64,000 nucleotides of DNA from Rhodopirellula baltica SH 1 (GCF_000196115.1 NC_005027.1:3348001-3412000), one strand, 5' to 3'. Counted from the stretch's first letter, positions 26,723 through 36,161 are shown. The notes: generated by a model not told the origin, from the letters alone. Made by a program: numbers and translations.

Positions 26723-27979
26723 TCAAACCGAAATGGCTCGCAAGTACAGGTGACTGGCCAAAGCCAAGATGCTCTCGACAACGATGAACAGAATTCTCGC
26801 GGTGATCACGCATAACAAAGCGTGCGTTGGGTCGGTCACAGTGCCCAACACGATCAACGTCACCCACTCGCGAACGCCAGCACCGCCGGGCAACAACGAC
26901 GCGAAACCGAGGACCATGCCAAGGCTGATCGCGGCGGTGGCAACAGTCAGTAACTCATGACCAATCGGCAATCCATTGTACGCGGGAATGGCCTTCATCA
27001 CGCAGGCAAATGACAAACCGATCAAGCACCAAGACAACAGCGACCAAGCCCAACCCGACATCAGTCGCGGCCAAGTGATCGCGGACGAGACATCCGCCGC
27101 CGCAGTAGACGCATGGGTTGATGGGTCCGAACCCGCCTCCCCTCCGGTCGCCCCACCCGCCGATTCAACGGATCGAGATCGATCCCGTCGCTTGCTCACC
27201 AGTGCGATGACGCGCCGCATGACAGGTGGAAGAGTTGGTATGCAGGCAGCCACCGCCATCAACGACGCCGCCCATTTCACCCACTGAGGAAGCGGTGTCG
27301 ACCACATCAAACAACCCGCTAATGCGCCACCAACGGACATCATCAATAGCGTTTCAAAAAACACGCACGTGGTCGCTCGACCAATGAGAAGTTGCCTCGA
27401 CGGTGTGTCTCCCATCACAGCAGGCAGGCTGGCCGTGTTGGAGGTCGAGACCACCGCGGACACTCGAAGCACCACCACCATCGCTTTACCGGGAATGTAC
27501 TTCCCCGCGTGCCCGAGCAACTGAGCGGCGGTGGCTCTCATCAACGAACAAGGAACATGGAATCCGCGCAGGGCTCCGTGCAAAACGCATGCTGGTGGCA
27601 ACAAACCAATGGCATAGAACATCGCCGCAAGGATGATCGATCCCAGAGAAACGTTCTGCCACGTTGGAAGCGACTGCAGCAACCGAGTCCGTTCTTCCAT
27701 CAGCGATTGACGATCTGCCGAAGACGAGTCGACTGAATCTTGATCCGGCAGTTGATCGATCGCGGGTGGTTCCGTGGCCAGCAACTTTTCATCGAGCGCG
27801 TGGACACGAATCTGCACCGCGGCGACTTCGGTTTGCCAACGCTCGACCGCATCCTTGGCCGCCAGCAGCAGGCCCACGACAACCAGGACGGCAATGAGTC
27901 GTTTGGCCCAGCGCATCCATCCAGCGGTCCGCCGTACGGGAGCAGGCTCCCGCGATTCGGATTCGGCGGAATCAACCAC
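26723..27979 (-). CDS. UPF0104 / lysylphosphatidylglycerol-synthase-like membrane protein
   Basis: Multiple hydrophobic segments and the signatures AAQLLGHAGKYIPGKAMVVVLRVS and LLPGGAGVREWVTL identify the flippase-like LPG synthase transmembrane family. An N-terminal helix followed by a ~70-residue coiled periplasmic loop (DAVERWQTEVAAVQIRVHALDEKL) precedes the core. A Ser/Ala/Gly-rich loop (about residues 255-290) interrupts the middle. Members are thought to move or modify lipids or sugar-lipids. The start is GTG 27979. Substrate unknown. Confidence 0.82.
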   Translation of the reverse strand: MVDSAESESREPAPVRRTAGWMRWAKRLIAVLVVVGLLLAAKDAVERWQTEVAAVQIRVHALDEKLLATEPPAIDQLPDQDSVDSSSADRQSLMEERTRLLQSLPTWQNVSLGSIILAAMFYAIGLLPPACVLHGALRGFHVPCSLMRATAAQLLGHAGKYIPGKAMVVVLRVSAVVSTSNTASLPAVMGDTPSRQLLIGRATTCVFFETLLMMSVGGALAGCLMWSTPLPQWVKWAASLMAVAACIPTLPPVMRRVIALVSKRRDRSRSVESAGGATGGEAGSDPSTHASTAAADVSSAITWPRLMSGWAWSLLSWCLIGLSFACVMKAIPAYNGLPIGHELLTVATAAISLGMVLGFASLLPGGAGVREWVTLIVLGTVTDPTHALLCVITARILFIVVESILALASHLYLRAISV

Positions 27980-28118
27980 AGATTGTTGGCTCGGCTGGTT
28001 GTGCCATGAGGAGGCTCAAACGAATGGTCTGACTTCCGGCCCGCGAATCGGTTCGATGAAAGAATCGAGCACGCGGACCGGTTGAGCAGACAGGTTCATT
28101 CGCTCCAAGAGCAACGAA

Positions 28119-28394
28119 TCAGTTGTCAGCGAGAGGTTCTTTTTTCTCGGTGATCACTTCCGTTTTTTCAGACATCTCTGCGTTCAACTCGATGTAGCTT
28201 TGCCACTCTTCTGGCAGATTGTCTTCATGGAAAATCGCTTCCACGGGACATTCCGGTACACAGGCTTCGCAGTCGATGCACTCTTCCGGGTGGATATACA
28301 ACATCTGTTCGCCTTCGTAGAAACACTCCACAGGGCAAACGACGACGCAATCGGTGTACTTGCATCCCGAGCAGGGTTCAGCAACGACGTGCAT
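28119..28394 (-). CDS. fdxA: Ferredoxin with 3Fe-4S/4Fe-4S clusters (FdxA type)
   Basis: Cysteines follow the 7Fe ferredoxin pattern: C8, C16 and C20-Pro (plus C11) in [16 protein letters not shown], and a second set in [17 protein letters not shown]. At 91 residues the size matches FdxA-type electron carriers of the cytosol. The C-terminal tail is charged. GGAAGG lies at good distance ahead of ATG 28394. No clear redox partner gene is next to it. Confidence 0.9.
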   Translation of the reverse strand: MHVVAEPCSGCKYTDCVVVCPVECFYEGEQMLYIHPEECIDCEACVPECPVEAIFHEDNLPEEWQSYIELNAEMSEKTEVITEKKEPLADN

Positions 28395-28591
28395 GGTCTA
28401 ACCTTCCAGTTTGATTGAGAAATGGAACGATCCAACTGAATCGTTCTCGCACTATATCGGTTCGAGCAAGGCCGTAACTTCGATCAAAACAAACGTGCTC
28501 TGAGCGACTATCCTCGCAGTTCGCCTATTTTGCCATTTCCGCCGTCCCCGGCAAACCCGCCTCCATCGACAATTTGGTCACTTTCAACCTG

Positions 28592-29935
28592 ATGCAATCT
28601 TCTTCCGCCCGTTGGCAAATTCGCACTCGTCCCAATCGCCACTACCCGTTTTTGTCGCGACACCCTTGGGTCATGGCCAACGCACTGGCACACGCCACGC
28701 TCCGCGAAGTGACTCCTGAGGCCCCTTCCGACGATGGCCAGTCACCGTCTGCTGACACGAATGCCGCCGAAACGGACCAACCAGCCGCTGAATCGGATCC
28801 CGCCGATCGCCAACTACCAGCCTGCGGCGAAATCATTGACCTGCTGGATTACGACGGAAACTGGATCGCCCGCGGGTTGATCAATCCGGCAAGCCGCCTG
28901 CGAATTCGGCTTTATGCGTTTTCGTCGGAAGAACAAATCGACGACTCGATGTGGGCAGAAAGGATCGAGCAAGCCGTTGCACGTCGACGTTTGACCGGCC
29001 CGGCCAACCCACAAGGCGGCGAACGCCTGATCTTCAGCGAGTCAGATCGAATGAGCGGTCTGATCGTTGACCGATATGCCGATTGCCTGAGCATCCAAAT
29101 CACCGGCGGAGCTCTGATTCCGCGAACGGAAACTTTGATTCGCGAAGTCACCGCCGCGGCGGCTCGGCACCAAACGCCTTGCCAAAAAGTTTTGGTTCGC
29201 ATGGATGACGCAACCGTCAAACACGAAGGCGTCTCGGAGGAAACCTTGGCTGAGCTGCAGTCGCTGACGACGCTGGATAGCGAAGCCGATTCGACCGTGT
29301 GGTACCAACACAATGGTTTGGAGATGGCGATTGACTTGCAAGACGGCCAGAAGACTGGTGGCTATCTCGATCAACAACTCAACCACGCCGCCGCGGCGAG
29401 CTACATGGCCGACCGCCGAGTGCTCGACATCTGCACCTACACGGGTGGCTTCGCTCTGGCCGCCGCGCGTGCCGGCGCCAAAGAAGTGGTGGCTGTCGAT
29501 AGCAGCGAGCGGGCGCTCGACATTGCCAAGCGCAACGCTGAACGCAATCAGTTGACCAACGTTCGATTCGATCAAGGCGACTGCTTCGATGACCTGAAAG
29601 AACGGCGTGAACGCGGCGAACAGTTTGATGCGATCATCCTCGATCCACCGCGATTTGCTGGTTCACGCAACCAAACCAATGCGGCGCTACGAGCCTACAC
29701 GCGGCTGAATGCCTCGGCGGTCGATCTGTTGCCGCCGGGTGGAATTCTGGTCACCTGCAGTTGCTCCGGGCGAGTCTCTCGAGCGGACTTTTTGAACATG
29801 CTGGTCGACGTCGGGCGGAAGCGAGGTCGCGATCTCATCGTTCTGGAAAGTCGCGGTCCATCGCCCGATCACGTCTTCGCGGTCTCATGCCCCGAGAGCG
29901 ACTACTTGAAGTGCATCGTTGTTCAGGTGATTTGA
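28592..29935 (+). CDS. Class I SAM-dependent rRNA methyltransferase, RlmI family
   Basis: The N-terminal PUA-like part (RTRPNRHYPFLSRHPWVMANA and EIIDLLDYDGNWIARGLINPASRLRIRLY) is typical of the RlmI/23S rRNA m5C1962 group. The catalytic half has QDGQKTGGYLDQQLNH, VLDICTYTGGFALAAARAGA (motif I) and DAIILDPPRFAGS (motif IV), then LVTCSCSGRVS. Between the N-terminal Arg/Trp block and the PUA part is a ~45-residue acidic insertion (about 36-80). ATG 28592 is preferred over TTG 28574. The rRNA target is inferred from the family. Confidence 0.86.
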   Translation: MQSSSARWQIRTRPNRHYPFLSRHPWVMANALAHATLREVTPEAPSDDGQSPSADTNAAETDQPAAESDPADRQLPACGEIIDLLDYDGNWIARGLINPASRLRIRLYAFSSEEQIDDSMWAERIEQAVARRRLTGPANPQGGERLIFSESDRMSGLIVDRYADCLSIQITGGALIPRTETLIREVTAAAARHQTPCQKVLVRMDDATVKHEGVSEETLAELQSLTTLDSEADSTVWYQHNGLEMAIDLQDGQKTGGYLDQQLNHAAAASYMADRRVLDICTYTGGFALAAARAGAKEVVAVDSSERALDIAKRNAERNQLTNVRFDQGDCFDDLKERRERGEQFDAIILDPPRFAGSRNQTNAALRAYTRLNASAVDLLPPGGILVTCSCSGRVSRADFLNMLVDVGRKRGRDLIVLESRGPSPDHVFAVSCPESDYLKCIVVQVI

Positions 29936-30131
29936 CGTGATGCCGAATATGCGATCATTCCTTTCGGAATCTTGGTGAATTTTGGTGCGGGGTAGGATCG
30001 CGGAACGCGCATTTGAACTATAACGGACGTGTACTTGTGACGGCTTGGAAGTCAGCTACATCATTCGGCGTTTGCCTTGCTTTTCTCCGACGCCCAACAA
30101 TCGTAAGCATCACTCCAGATCGAGGCCCGCG

Positions 30132-30794
30132 GTGTCCAGCGTAACGATCAAAGTCCTACACGGCGCCGACCGTGGAAAGGTCTTCGAGGGGATCGAGCCT
30201 CCCCTGACCATCGGACGAGAGGAAGGCAACGACATTCAGCTCAACGACGAGCGTGTCAGTCGTTGCCACCTTAAGATCCAAAGGGATAACGAACGGTTGG
30301 TGTTGACCGATTTGGATAGTACGAATGGTACCAAGGTCAACGGAACGGAATGCCAGCTGAAGATCCTCCGACACGGCGACTTGGTTGCGGTTGGCCGCAG
30401 CCTTCTGCTGCTGGGATCCGAGGAACAAATTGCGGCCCGGCTGCAAGCGATCGGCGGCGGCAGCAAGGGTGCGATTCAGCGAGACGTTAAGTCGTCGGAC
30501 GAATCGATGGCGGTCGATCTTCGCCAGGACCCAAAGTCCCCCGTTCCCGTCGATGCGTTGCATGTGGAAGATCTGCCGGCAATTCCCGACGATTTGACTC
30601 CTGGCCAAAAAGCACAACTGTGCGAAATCCTGGATTATCTACAATCACGACTGGAAAGATTGATCGAATCTGCGACCACGCAGGAGGATTCGGAACAAGT
30701 CGTGCTACAGCAGGCAGCCTGGCAACGTCTGCTCGATGTCCAATCGCGGCTGGCGACCCTCAATCGAAAAATCACCGATCCGCAGTGGCCCTGA
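30132..30794 (+). CDS. FHA domain protein
   Basis: Residues 1-105 form a forkhead-associated domain: FEGIEPPLTIGREEGNDIQLND (GR motif), ERVSRCHLKIQ (SxxH), and LTDLDSTNGTKVNG (NG). FHA domains bind phosphothreonine peptides, so this cytosolic protein probably reads the output of a Ser/Thr kinase. The C-terminal ~80 residues are helical and Gln/Leu-rich. GTG 30132, preceded by GAGG six bases upstream, is chosen; the frame opens at 30045. The next gene starts 64 bases downstream on the same strand. Confidence 0.84.
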   Translation: MSSVTIKVLHGADRGKVFEGIEPPLTIGREEGNDIQLNDERVSRCHLKIQRDNERLVLTDLDSTNGTKVNGTECQLKILRHGDLVAVGRSLLLLGSEEQIAARLQAIGGGSKGAIQRDVKSSDESMAVDLRQDPKSPVPVDALHVEDLPAIPDDLTPGQKAQLCEILDYLQSRLERLIESATTQEDSEQVVLQQAAWQRLLDVQSRLATLNRKITDPQWP

Positions 30795-30858
30795 GCAACC
30801 TGTTCTCGTGGGCTGACTAGCGATTCGCTTCCGAGTCATCGACCCACGAAAGAACACT

Positions 30859-32619
30859 TTGAGCTCTTCCCAATCCAATCTCGCTCCGTCCGCTCAAAAC
30901 GCCACTTCGTTGACCGCGAATTCGCCCCACGCTAATGCTGGCCAATCGCCCGCGACCGAATATCGCGAGCTGCGTGCGCCCGCTCAGACACTTGGCACCC
31001 TGATCGAGCCACCGATCTGCGACGCGGAGTTGTTGCTGAAGAACAACCTCGCGACGGCCCATGCGGAAATGCCCGCCGGATCGTTTTGGTCCGATCTGCG
31101 AAAAGTCGCTCGTGAGCAATTGGTCGGAGACGCCCGACGATACACCTCTTCCTACCGCGACGTCGCCTCGTTTTGTGCGGACCAACCGATCGGCAGTGGC
31201 GAAAACAACAGCCGGCCCATCGTGTTGGCGGGTCATCAACCAACCCTATTTCATCCCGGGGTTTGGTTCAAAAACCACACGCTGCAAAAAGTCGCCAGCG
31301 AATGCTGTGCGCTGCCAATCAATCTCGTGATCGACAACGATGTGGCCGCTGCGAGATTGATTCGCGTGCCGCAATTGCGACCACTCGTCAACCTTGCGGG
31401 TGACGGCGACGACGCCCCGCTTCGGGGGACTTGGCAGAGCGTCCCGTATGACCAGGGCGGAGAAACGCTTCCGTTTGAACAGGCACAGATTCGCGACAAG
31501 GATCTGTTCGATCACTTCGATTCGGGCGTTCGCCGCCTGATCGCACCGCTGGTTTCGGATCCATGCGTGACCGCTCTTTGGAAGCACGCACGCGAGGCAA
31601 TCGCTCGTTGCGGCATTGCCGGATGCGCACTCGCTCAAGCTCGCCACGCCCTCGAAGCGGAAATGAATTGGCAGACACTGGAAATTCCGCTCGGCGTCGC
31701 CGTTCGCGGCTTGCCGTTCGCGCGTTTTGTGATGGAAATCATTGACGAAATCGAGCGATTTCAATCGGTCTACAACGGATCGGCCGATCATTATCGTGCG
31801 TGGCACGGCATCCGTAGTTCGGCTCACCCGGTCCCCAACCTTGGATTCCAAGACGGTTGGTACGAAACACCGCTGTGGGTCTACGGCAACAATCAACCGC
31901 AACGTCGCGGCGTCTGGGTTCGCCGTGAGGGCCATCTGTGGCACATCAGCGATGCTCCATCCGGAATCGCGGGATCGAACTCGGGTTCTGCCGGAACGAT
32001 CTCAGTCAAGGTGTCGGCCACCGATCGTCAACTCGCATCGACTCAATTGGCCGAGGCGGCGTCTCCGGAATTCAAACTGCGTCCTCGTGCCCTCATGACG
32101 ACGATGTTTGCCCGGCTGGTTCTCAGCGATTTGTTTCTGCACGGAATTGGTGGCGGCAAATACGATCAGCTCGCCGACCGCATTATGACGCAGTTCTTCC
32201 AAATCACTCCGCCTGGATTGCAGGTCGTCTCAGGAACGATCCGCTTGCCTGGACAAGAGCCCGATTATGCCCGCGAAGATTTACGTCGAGAACTGTTGCG
32301 GAAAGAACGTGAACTTCAGTTCCAAGGCGAGAAGTGGCTCGACGCCTCGAACCCGGACCAGAAAGCATTTCGAGACCAGAAACTCGAACTGCTTGACCGA
32401 ATGCCAACCTCGGGGAGTCGGCGTGCTTGGCATCATTCGGTCTCACGCCTGAACGCTCAAATCACACTGCAGCTCTCAGAACAGCGTCGCGAAACTCGCG
32501 GTCGATTGGCACGACTCGATCAAGAAGCCGCAACGGAGAAGATTCTCTGTAGCCGCGAACTTTCGTTTTGCCTATTTCCCTTGGAATTCCTTCAAGAATC
32601 CTTTGCCAAAATGGCATGA
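30859..32619 (+). CDS. Planctomycete conserved protein, possibly a distant BshC relative
   Basis: The frame starts at TTG 30859. No catalytic motif is certain. RPIVLAGHQPTLFHPGVWFKNHTL...NLVIDND resembles, in order and spacing, the 'GQQ.GLF.GPLY..YK ... PVFW.A.EDHD' region of BshC, the enzyme adding cysteine in bacillithiol synthesis. LRPRALMTTMFARLVLSDLFLHGIGGGKYDQLADRIM also resembles its later RP..QD..GGP block. The C-terminal third is coiled-coil-like and Arg/Glu-rich. No bshA or bshB is in the window. The resemblance is by eye only; 'hypothetical protein' is the safe label. No signal peptide. Confidence 0.6.
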   Translation: MSSSQSNLAPSAQNATSLTANSPHANAGQSPATEYRELRAPAQTLGTLIEPPICDAELLLKNNLATAHAEMPAGSFWSDLRKVAREQLVGDARRYTSSYRDVASFCADQPIGSGENNSRPIVLAGHQPTLFHPGVWFKNHTLQKVASECCALPINLVIDNDVAAARLIRVPQLRPLVNLAGDGDDAPLRGTWQSVPYDQGGETLPFEQAQIRDKDLFDHFDSGVRRLIAPLVSDPCVTALWKHAREAIARCGIAGCALAQARHALEAEMNWQTLEIPLGVAVRGLPFARFVMEIIDEIERFQSVYNGSADHYRAWHGIRSSAHPVPNLGFQDGWYETPLWVYGNNQPQRRGVWVRREGHLWHISDAPSGIAGSNSGSAGTISVKVSATDRQLASTQLAEAASPEFKLRPRALMTTMFARLVLSDLFLHGIGGGKYDQLADRIMTQFFQITPPGLQVVSGTIRLPGQEPDYAREDLRRELLRKERELQFQGEKWLDASNPDQKAFRDQKLELLDRMPTSGSRRAWHHSVSRLNAQITLQLSEQRRETRGRLARLDQEAATEKILCSRELSFCLFPLEFLQESFAKMA

Positions 32620-32726
32620 GCGTGACGATTGGAGTTGTCGAGCGCTAATTTTTCGCTATTCTCTGCCGTTTGCCGACGAACAAAGTTGGTTTTTGGCATC
32701 AACATTTAACCCGCGAGTAGCATCGG

Positions 32727-32879
32727 ATGAAGGTCGTTAGTAGCATTGGAGCGTTGAAGTACCGCCACCCGGACTGCCAGGTGGTCAAGCGACGCGGCCG
32801 TATTTACGTGATTTGCAAGAGCAATCCAAAGTTCAAGGTCCGTCAGGGCGGTGCGAAGAGCAAGAAAGCCCGACGCTAG
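32727..32879 (+). CDS. rpmJ: Ribosomal protein bL36, zinc-free (type B) form
   Basis: A 50-residue gene beginning [20 protein letters not shown] and continuing [20 protein letters not shown], then a Lys/Arg-rich end. It matches the alternative L36 (as E. coli YkgO) rather than the zinc form with four ligands (only two Cys, no CxxC/CxxxxH set). bL36 binds 23S rRNA in the large subunit. It stands alone between two unrelated genes rather than in a ribosomal operon. The C-terminal tail is longer by a few basic residues than in E. coli. Confidence 0.93.
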
Positions 32880-32928
32880 GCAATCCGTCTCGTCGAAGAT
32901 TGGCTGACTTGTATCGGCACCTTTTTCG

Positions 32929-34257
32929 ATGAGACAGGCATTGTCACCCCCCATACCTTCCATGACTCCCCAACCTTCGACGCCCAGTGATCCACTGGCA
33001 AACGGTTTGGGTGAGCGTTCGACGGAAGATTCCGATCCGGGGGAAGCCCGCAAGTCTGCGGCGAAAGCTTTGGATCACAGCCCCATCAACCACCCGGCCG
33101 TCTCAACGATGGCGAACAACCAAGACGTCCACCAGATCGACGTTTGCGAGTTCGCCAGTCTGTCACGTGACGACTTAGAAAGATGGGAACGAATTCGAGC
33201 CCTGCGAGATGAGTTTGCGCCGCCGTTTTTCGCGGCGAGATTCGCTGCCGCGGTCAACGCCGTCCGAGGCGATGTGCTGACCGCCGTCCTGCGATCGAGC
33301 GACGGCACTCCCCTGGGTTTCTTTCCCTTCCATCGAGTTGGCGGCGTCGGTGTTCCGGCGGGACGGTTTCTCAACGACGCTCAAAACGTGATTGCGATCC
33401 CCGGTCTCAAAATCGACTGGACTGCGATTGCTAAAGCAGCAAAGGTGCGTGCCTTCAATCTTCACGCCATCGTCGGTAGCGATCCCGACTGGGTCGACCG
33501 CTATCACTTGCAATCGGTCAAAGCCTTTCGAGCTGACCTTGGTGGTGATTCGGGAGACTACCTCAGGCGTCTGGAGAAAGAACACCGAACCATCGGCAAG
33601 CAGGGCCAGAAAACTCGCAAGCTAGGTCGCGAAATTGGACCGGTCCGACTGGAGATGGACTGTCGCTGCCCAAAGATTCTGGAGCAAACCATTGCGTGGA
33701 AACGCGCCCAGTATCAACGCACCCATATCTTGGATTTGTTTCTTCCGGAATGGACCCGCGACCTCATCACGACCCTCTACGAAAACTCGCTCGCGCAACC
33801 CGGCCTGCAATTGGATTCGGCCGTCGCGGGTGACGACTTTTCCAATGACTCACTGCGAGGAATCTGCTCGGTACTGTGGTCGGGTGATCGTCCTGTGGCG
33901 ACGCATATTGGGATGATCGAACATGGACGACTGCACTATTGGTTCCCAACCTACGACCCGGCGTTCGCACGCTACTCTCCGGGAACGGCCCTGTTCACCG
34001 AGACCATTCGAGCCGCGACGCAGCACGGAATCGACTGCGTGGATATGGGCTACGGCGAACAGCAGTACAAGACAAAACAGACGGGCACGACGACGCAAGT
34101 TGTCCATGGCACAATCACCGACTCAAGATGGCACCGAATCGCTTTCGCGGCGGAAGCCACCATGGTTCAGGCTCTCAAACGCGTCCCGATGAAAGAAACG
34201 GTCAAACGTGCAATCCGGACGATCAACCCGTCAGCGGGTATCAAGAAACTAAAATAG
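32929..34257 (+). CDS. GNAT-fold acetyltransferase, CelD/BioF2-like
   Basis: After an unstructured ~60-residue leader the body shows blocks of the CelD/BcsL-type GNAT_6 domain: EHRTIGKQGQKTRKLGREIG, then ILEQTIAWKRAQYQRTHI, SVLWSGDRPVATHIGMIEHGRLHYWF and PGTALFTETIRAATQHGIDCVDMGYGEQQYKTKQ. Such proteins are thought to acylate sugars or help polysaccharide production. No signal peptide. Start ATG 32929 is the longest; ATG 32962 and ATG 33109 are possible. The stop lies inside a terminator hairpin. Confidence 0.78.
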   Translation: MRQALSPPIPSMTPQPSTPSDPLANGLGERSTEDSDPGEARKSAAKALDHSPINHPAVSTMANNQDVHQIDVCEFASLSRDDLERWERIRALRDEFAPPFFAARFAAAVNAVRGDVLTAVLRSSDGTPLGFFPFHRVGGVGVPAGRFLNDAQNVIAIPGLKIDWTAIAKAAKVRAFNLHAIVGSDPDWVDRYHLQSVKAFRADLGGDSGDYLRRLEKEHRTIGKQGQKTRKLGREIGPVRLEMDCRCPKILEQTIAWKRAQYQRTHILDLFLPEWTRDLITTLYENSLAQPGLQLDSAVAGDDFSNDSLRGICSVLWSGDRPVATHIGMIEHGRLHYWFPTYDPAFARYSPGTALFTETIRAATQHGIDCVDMGYGEQQYKTKQTGTTTQVVHGTITDSRWHRIAFAAEATMVQALKRVPMKETVKRAIRTINPSAGIKKLK

Positions 34258-34282
34258 CTCGCCGTTTCCGACGAGCTATTTT
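34251..34282. terminator. Bidirectional terminator between the GNAT gene and the fasciclin gene
   Basis: An 11-base-pair stem (34251-34261 with 34272-34282) with A-run before and T-run after works for both converging genes. The GNAT stop codon TAG lies within its left arm. Confidence 0.85.
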
Positions 34283-34321
34283 CGAGTTCAGTCTGCGGCG
34301 GTTGGCCGCTTTGGTCACTGC

Positions 34322-34816
34322 TTACTTGCTGGGTGGCAAAATGACCGAATCGATCACGTGGATGATTCCATTGCTGGCCATCACGTCCGTCTTCACGACC
34401 TTCACCTTGTCGTTCAGAATCACGGTTCCATCTTTGACTTCGATGCTGACTTTTCCGCCCAGCGTTTCAGCTGAATCCAAGGTGACAACGGTCTTGGCGG
34501 GAACCTTACCGGAAACCACGTGGTACTTCAAAATCGCGACCAACTGATCCTTGTTTTCCGGTTTCAGCAGGCTATCCAACGTGCCTTCGGGAAGCTTATC
34601 AAAGGCTTCGTCCGTGGGAGCAAACACGGTGAACGGGCCTTCACCGCTCAACGTTTCCACCAAACCGCCAGCTTTCACGGCAGCAACCAGCGTGTTGAAC
34701 TTTGCTGAAATCGCCGTCTCAACAATGTTCTTTTTCGCTGTTTCGTTGTGGTGGTCCGCTTGCACGGTGGCGGGCAAAACGAACAGAGCCAATGCAGCCA
34801 GAATGATCTTCTTCAT
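34322..34816 (-). CDS. Secreted fasciclin (FAS1) domain protein
   Basis: A signal peptide (KKIILAALALFVLPATVQA) is followed by one FAS1 domain with both hallmark blocks: GPFTVFAPTDEAFDKLPEG (H1) and later ILKYHVVSGKVPAKTVVTLDS with the H2-like end VMASNGIIHVIDSVILPP. Such proteins act in adhesion or matrix contact outside the cell. At 164 residues it is a typical single-domain bacterial form. Confidence 0.92.
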   Translation of the reverse strand: MKKIILAALALFVLPATVQADHHNETAKKNIVETAISAKFNTLVAAVKAGGLVETLSGEGPFTVFAPTDEAFDKLPEGTLDSLLKPENKDQLVAILKYHVVSGKVPAKTVVTLDSAETLGGKVSIEVKDGTVILNDKVKVVKTDVMASNGIIHVIDSVILPPSK

Positions 34817-35156
34817 CGTAAAATCCTAAGTCTCGAACATGGAGGTGGGAACTCGAGCTTGAAAGAAGCAGTCCAGCTGCGGCCGCGGCCGAACTGCCTC
34901 ACTCGATTGGCTGATTCGCGAATCGCTGGACTGTACGTTTCGGACAAGCGGCAACGGCAAAGAATTTTCTGAAATGGGACACCGGCGGAGCGTTTCAACT
35001 TTGACTACAAATTAGAAATGTTGCGAAACCTCAATAGAAATGGCGGGTTAGAACTTTTGAATCAACTTCGGTTTCAGTTTGTACGCCCGGCACTTTCGCT
35101 CAGGTGACAACTGATTCCCCGCTTCTCATCTGACCATTTCGAAGGGTTGCCTAACA
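34817..35156. promoter_or_regulatory. Divergent intergenic region, fasciclin and Spy-like genes
   Basis: These 340 bases separate two divergent secreted-protein genes and should hold both promoters. I see no operator, riboswitch or long repeat; an AT-richer part lies about 35000-35090. Confidence 0.3.
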
Positions 35157-36044
35157 ATGAGCCGTTTGTCCCAAGCCCAATTCGCTCCTAAATTGCGTTT
35201 CGTTGCCATGCTGGCGATGGCCGCTGGCCTGACTCTCCAGTCGGCCTCCATCGCGAACGCCCAAGGCCGTGGTGGCCGAGGCGGTTTTCCAGGTGGCGGT
35301 GGCGGAGGAGGTGCCATGTTCGGCGGTCGCGGTGGTGGATCCACCCTCGGCCTGCTACGTGCTGAAAAAGTTCGCGAAGAACTCGGCATCGACGAGCAAC
35401 AAACCGAAGCTTTGAAAAAGCTGGAAGAACAAGCCCGCGAACAATCGCGACCAGACTTCGACTTCCGCAACGCATCGGAAGAAGATCGACGCGAGTTCTT
35501 CGAAAAAATGCAATCGCAGCGTGAAGAGCAAGAAAAAGAAACTCGCATGCAGCTTCAGACTGTTCTGACGCTCGAGCAAATGGAACGTCTTGATGAGATC
35601 GGCATTCAAGCCCAAGGCCTGATGGCACTGTCGTCACCTGAAGTCCAAGAAGCCCTGACCATGACCGAAGATCAGAAGAAAAAGCTGACGGAAATCCGCT
35701 CGGGAATGGAAACCAAGATGCGTGAAGAAATGCGTGAGATCATGCAAAGTCGCGATCGCGAAAAAATGCAAACCGCGATGGAATCGATGCGTGAAAACAT
35801 GGAAAAAGAAGTGATGGCCGTCCTGACCGCCGAGCAAAAGAAAAAGTTCGAAGAAATGAAGGGCGATCCATTCGACCTGGAAGCCCTTCGTGGCGGACGC
35901 GGCGGTGAACGCGGTGCTCGTGGCGGACGTGGTGGAGAAGGCGGCGGCGAACGCGGTGAGCGTGGCGGACGTGGCGGAGAAGGCGGCGGCGAACGCGGTG
36001 AGCGTGGCGGTCGAGGTGGACGTGGCGGTCGCGGCGGAGAATGA
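35157..36044 (+). CDS. Secreted Spy/CpxP-like helical protein with Gly/Arg-rich repeat tail
   Basis: A signal peptide (ending IANAQ) leads to a Gly/Arg/Phe-rich segment, then a helical middle with LREELGIDEQQTEALKKLEEQAR-like and MTEDQKKKLTEIRSGMETKMREEM blocks. The latter resemble the LTxxQ motifs of Spy/CpxP periplasmic chaperones (LTLEQMERL, LTAEQKKKFEEM). The C-terminal ~60 residues are Gly/Arg/Glu repeats (RGGRGGE) from a tandem DNA repeat. It may be a periplasmic or surface protein that binds misfolded protein or polyanions; no data in the sequence show which. Confidence 0.75.
   Translation: MSRLSQAQFAPKLRFVAMLAMAAGLTLQSASIANAQGRGGRGGFPGGGGGGGAMFGGRGGGSTLGLLRAEKVREELGIDEQQTEALKKLEEQAREQSRPDFDFRNASEEDRREFFEKMQSQREEQEKETRMQLQTVLTLEQMERLDEIGIQAQGLMALSSPEVQEALTMTEDQKKKLTEIRSGMETKMREEMREIMQSRDREKMQTAMESMRENMEKEVMAVLTAEQKKKFEEMKGDPFDLEALRGGRGGERGARGGRGGEGGGERGERGGRGGEGGGERGERGGRGGRGGRGGE
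35919..36002. repeat. 42-base tandem repeat encoding the Gly/Arg/Glu tail
   Basis: Two near-identical 42-base units (35919-35960 and 35961-36002) lie in frame, and a partial third follows. They differ at one base (GGTGG versus GGCGG). Confidence 0.85.
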
Positions 36045-36131
36045 TCTCGCCTGAAGACTTCGCTCCTTTCACTCAACGTTTCGCTCGTGGTTGATTCATG
36101 AGCGTCAGCGTTGCTCGAAATTGAAACGACT

Positions 36132-36161
36132 CAAGCCGCATGTGTTGTCACATGCGGCTTG
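36132..36161. terminator. Terminator between the Spy-like gene and the DUF1552 gene
   Basis: A perfect 13-base-pair stem (36132-36144 with 36149-36161) with a 4-base loop lies between converging genes, with T-rich DNA after the right arm. Confidence 0.85.

Noticed and set aside
35919-36002. Repeat array that might be CRISPR-like
   Set aside because: The units are directly adjacent without spacers and lie in frame in a coding tail, so this is a coding tandem repeat.
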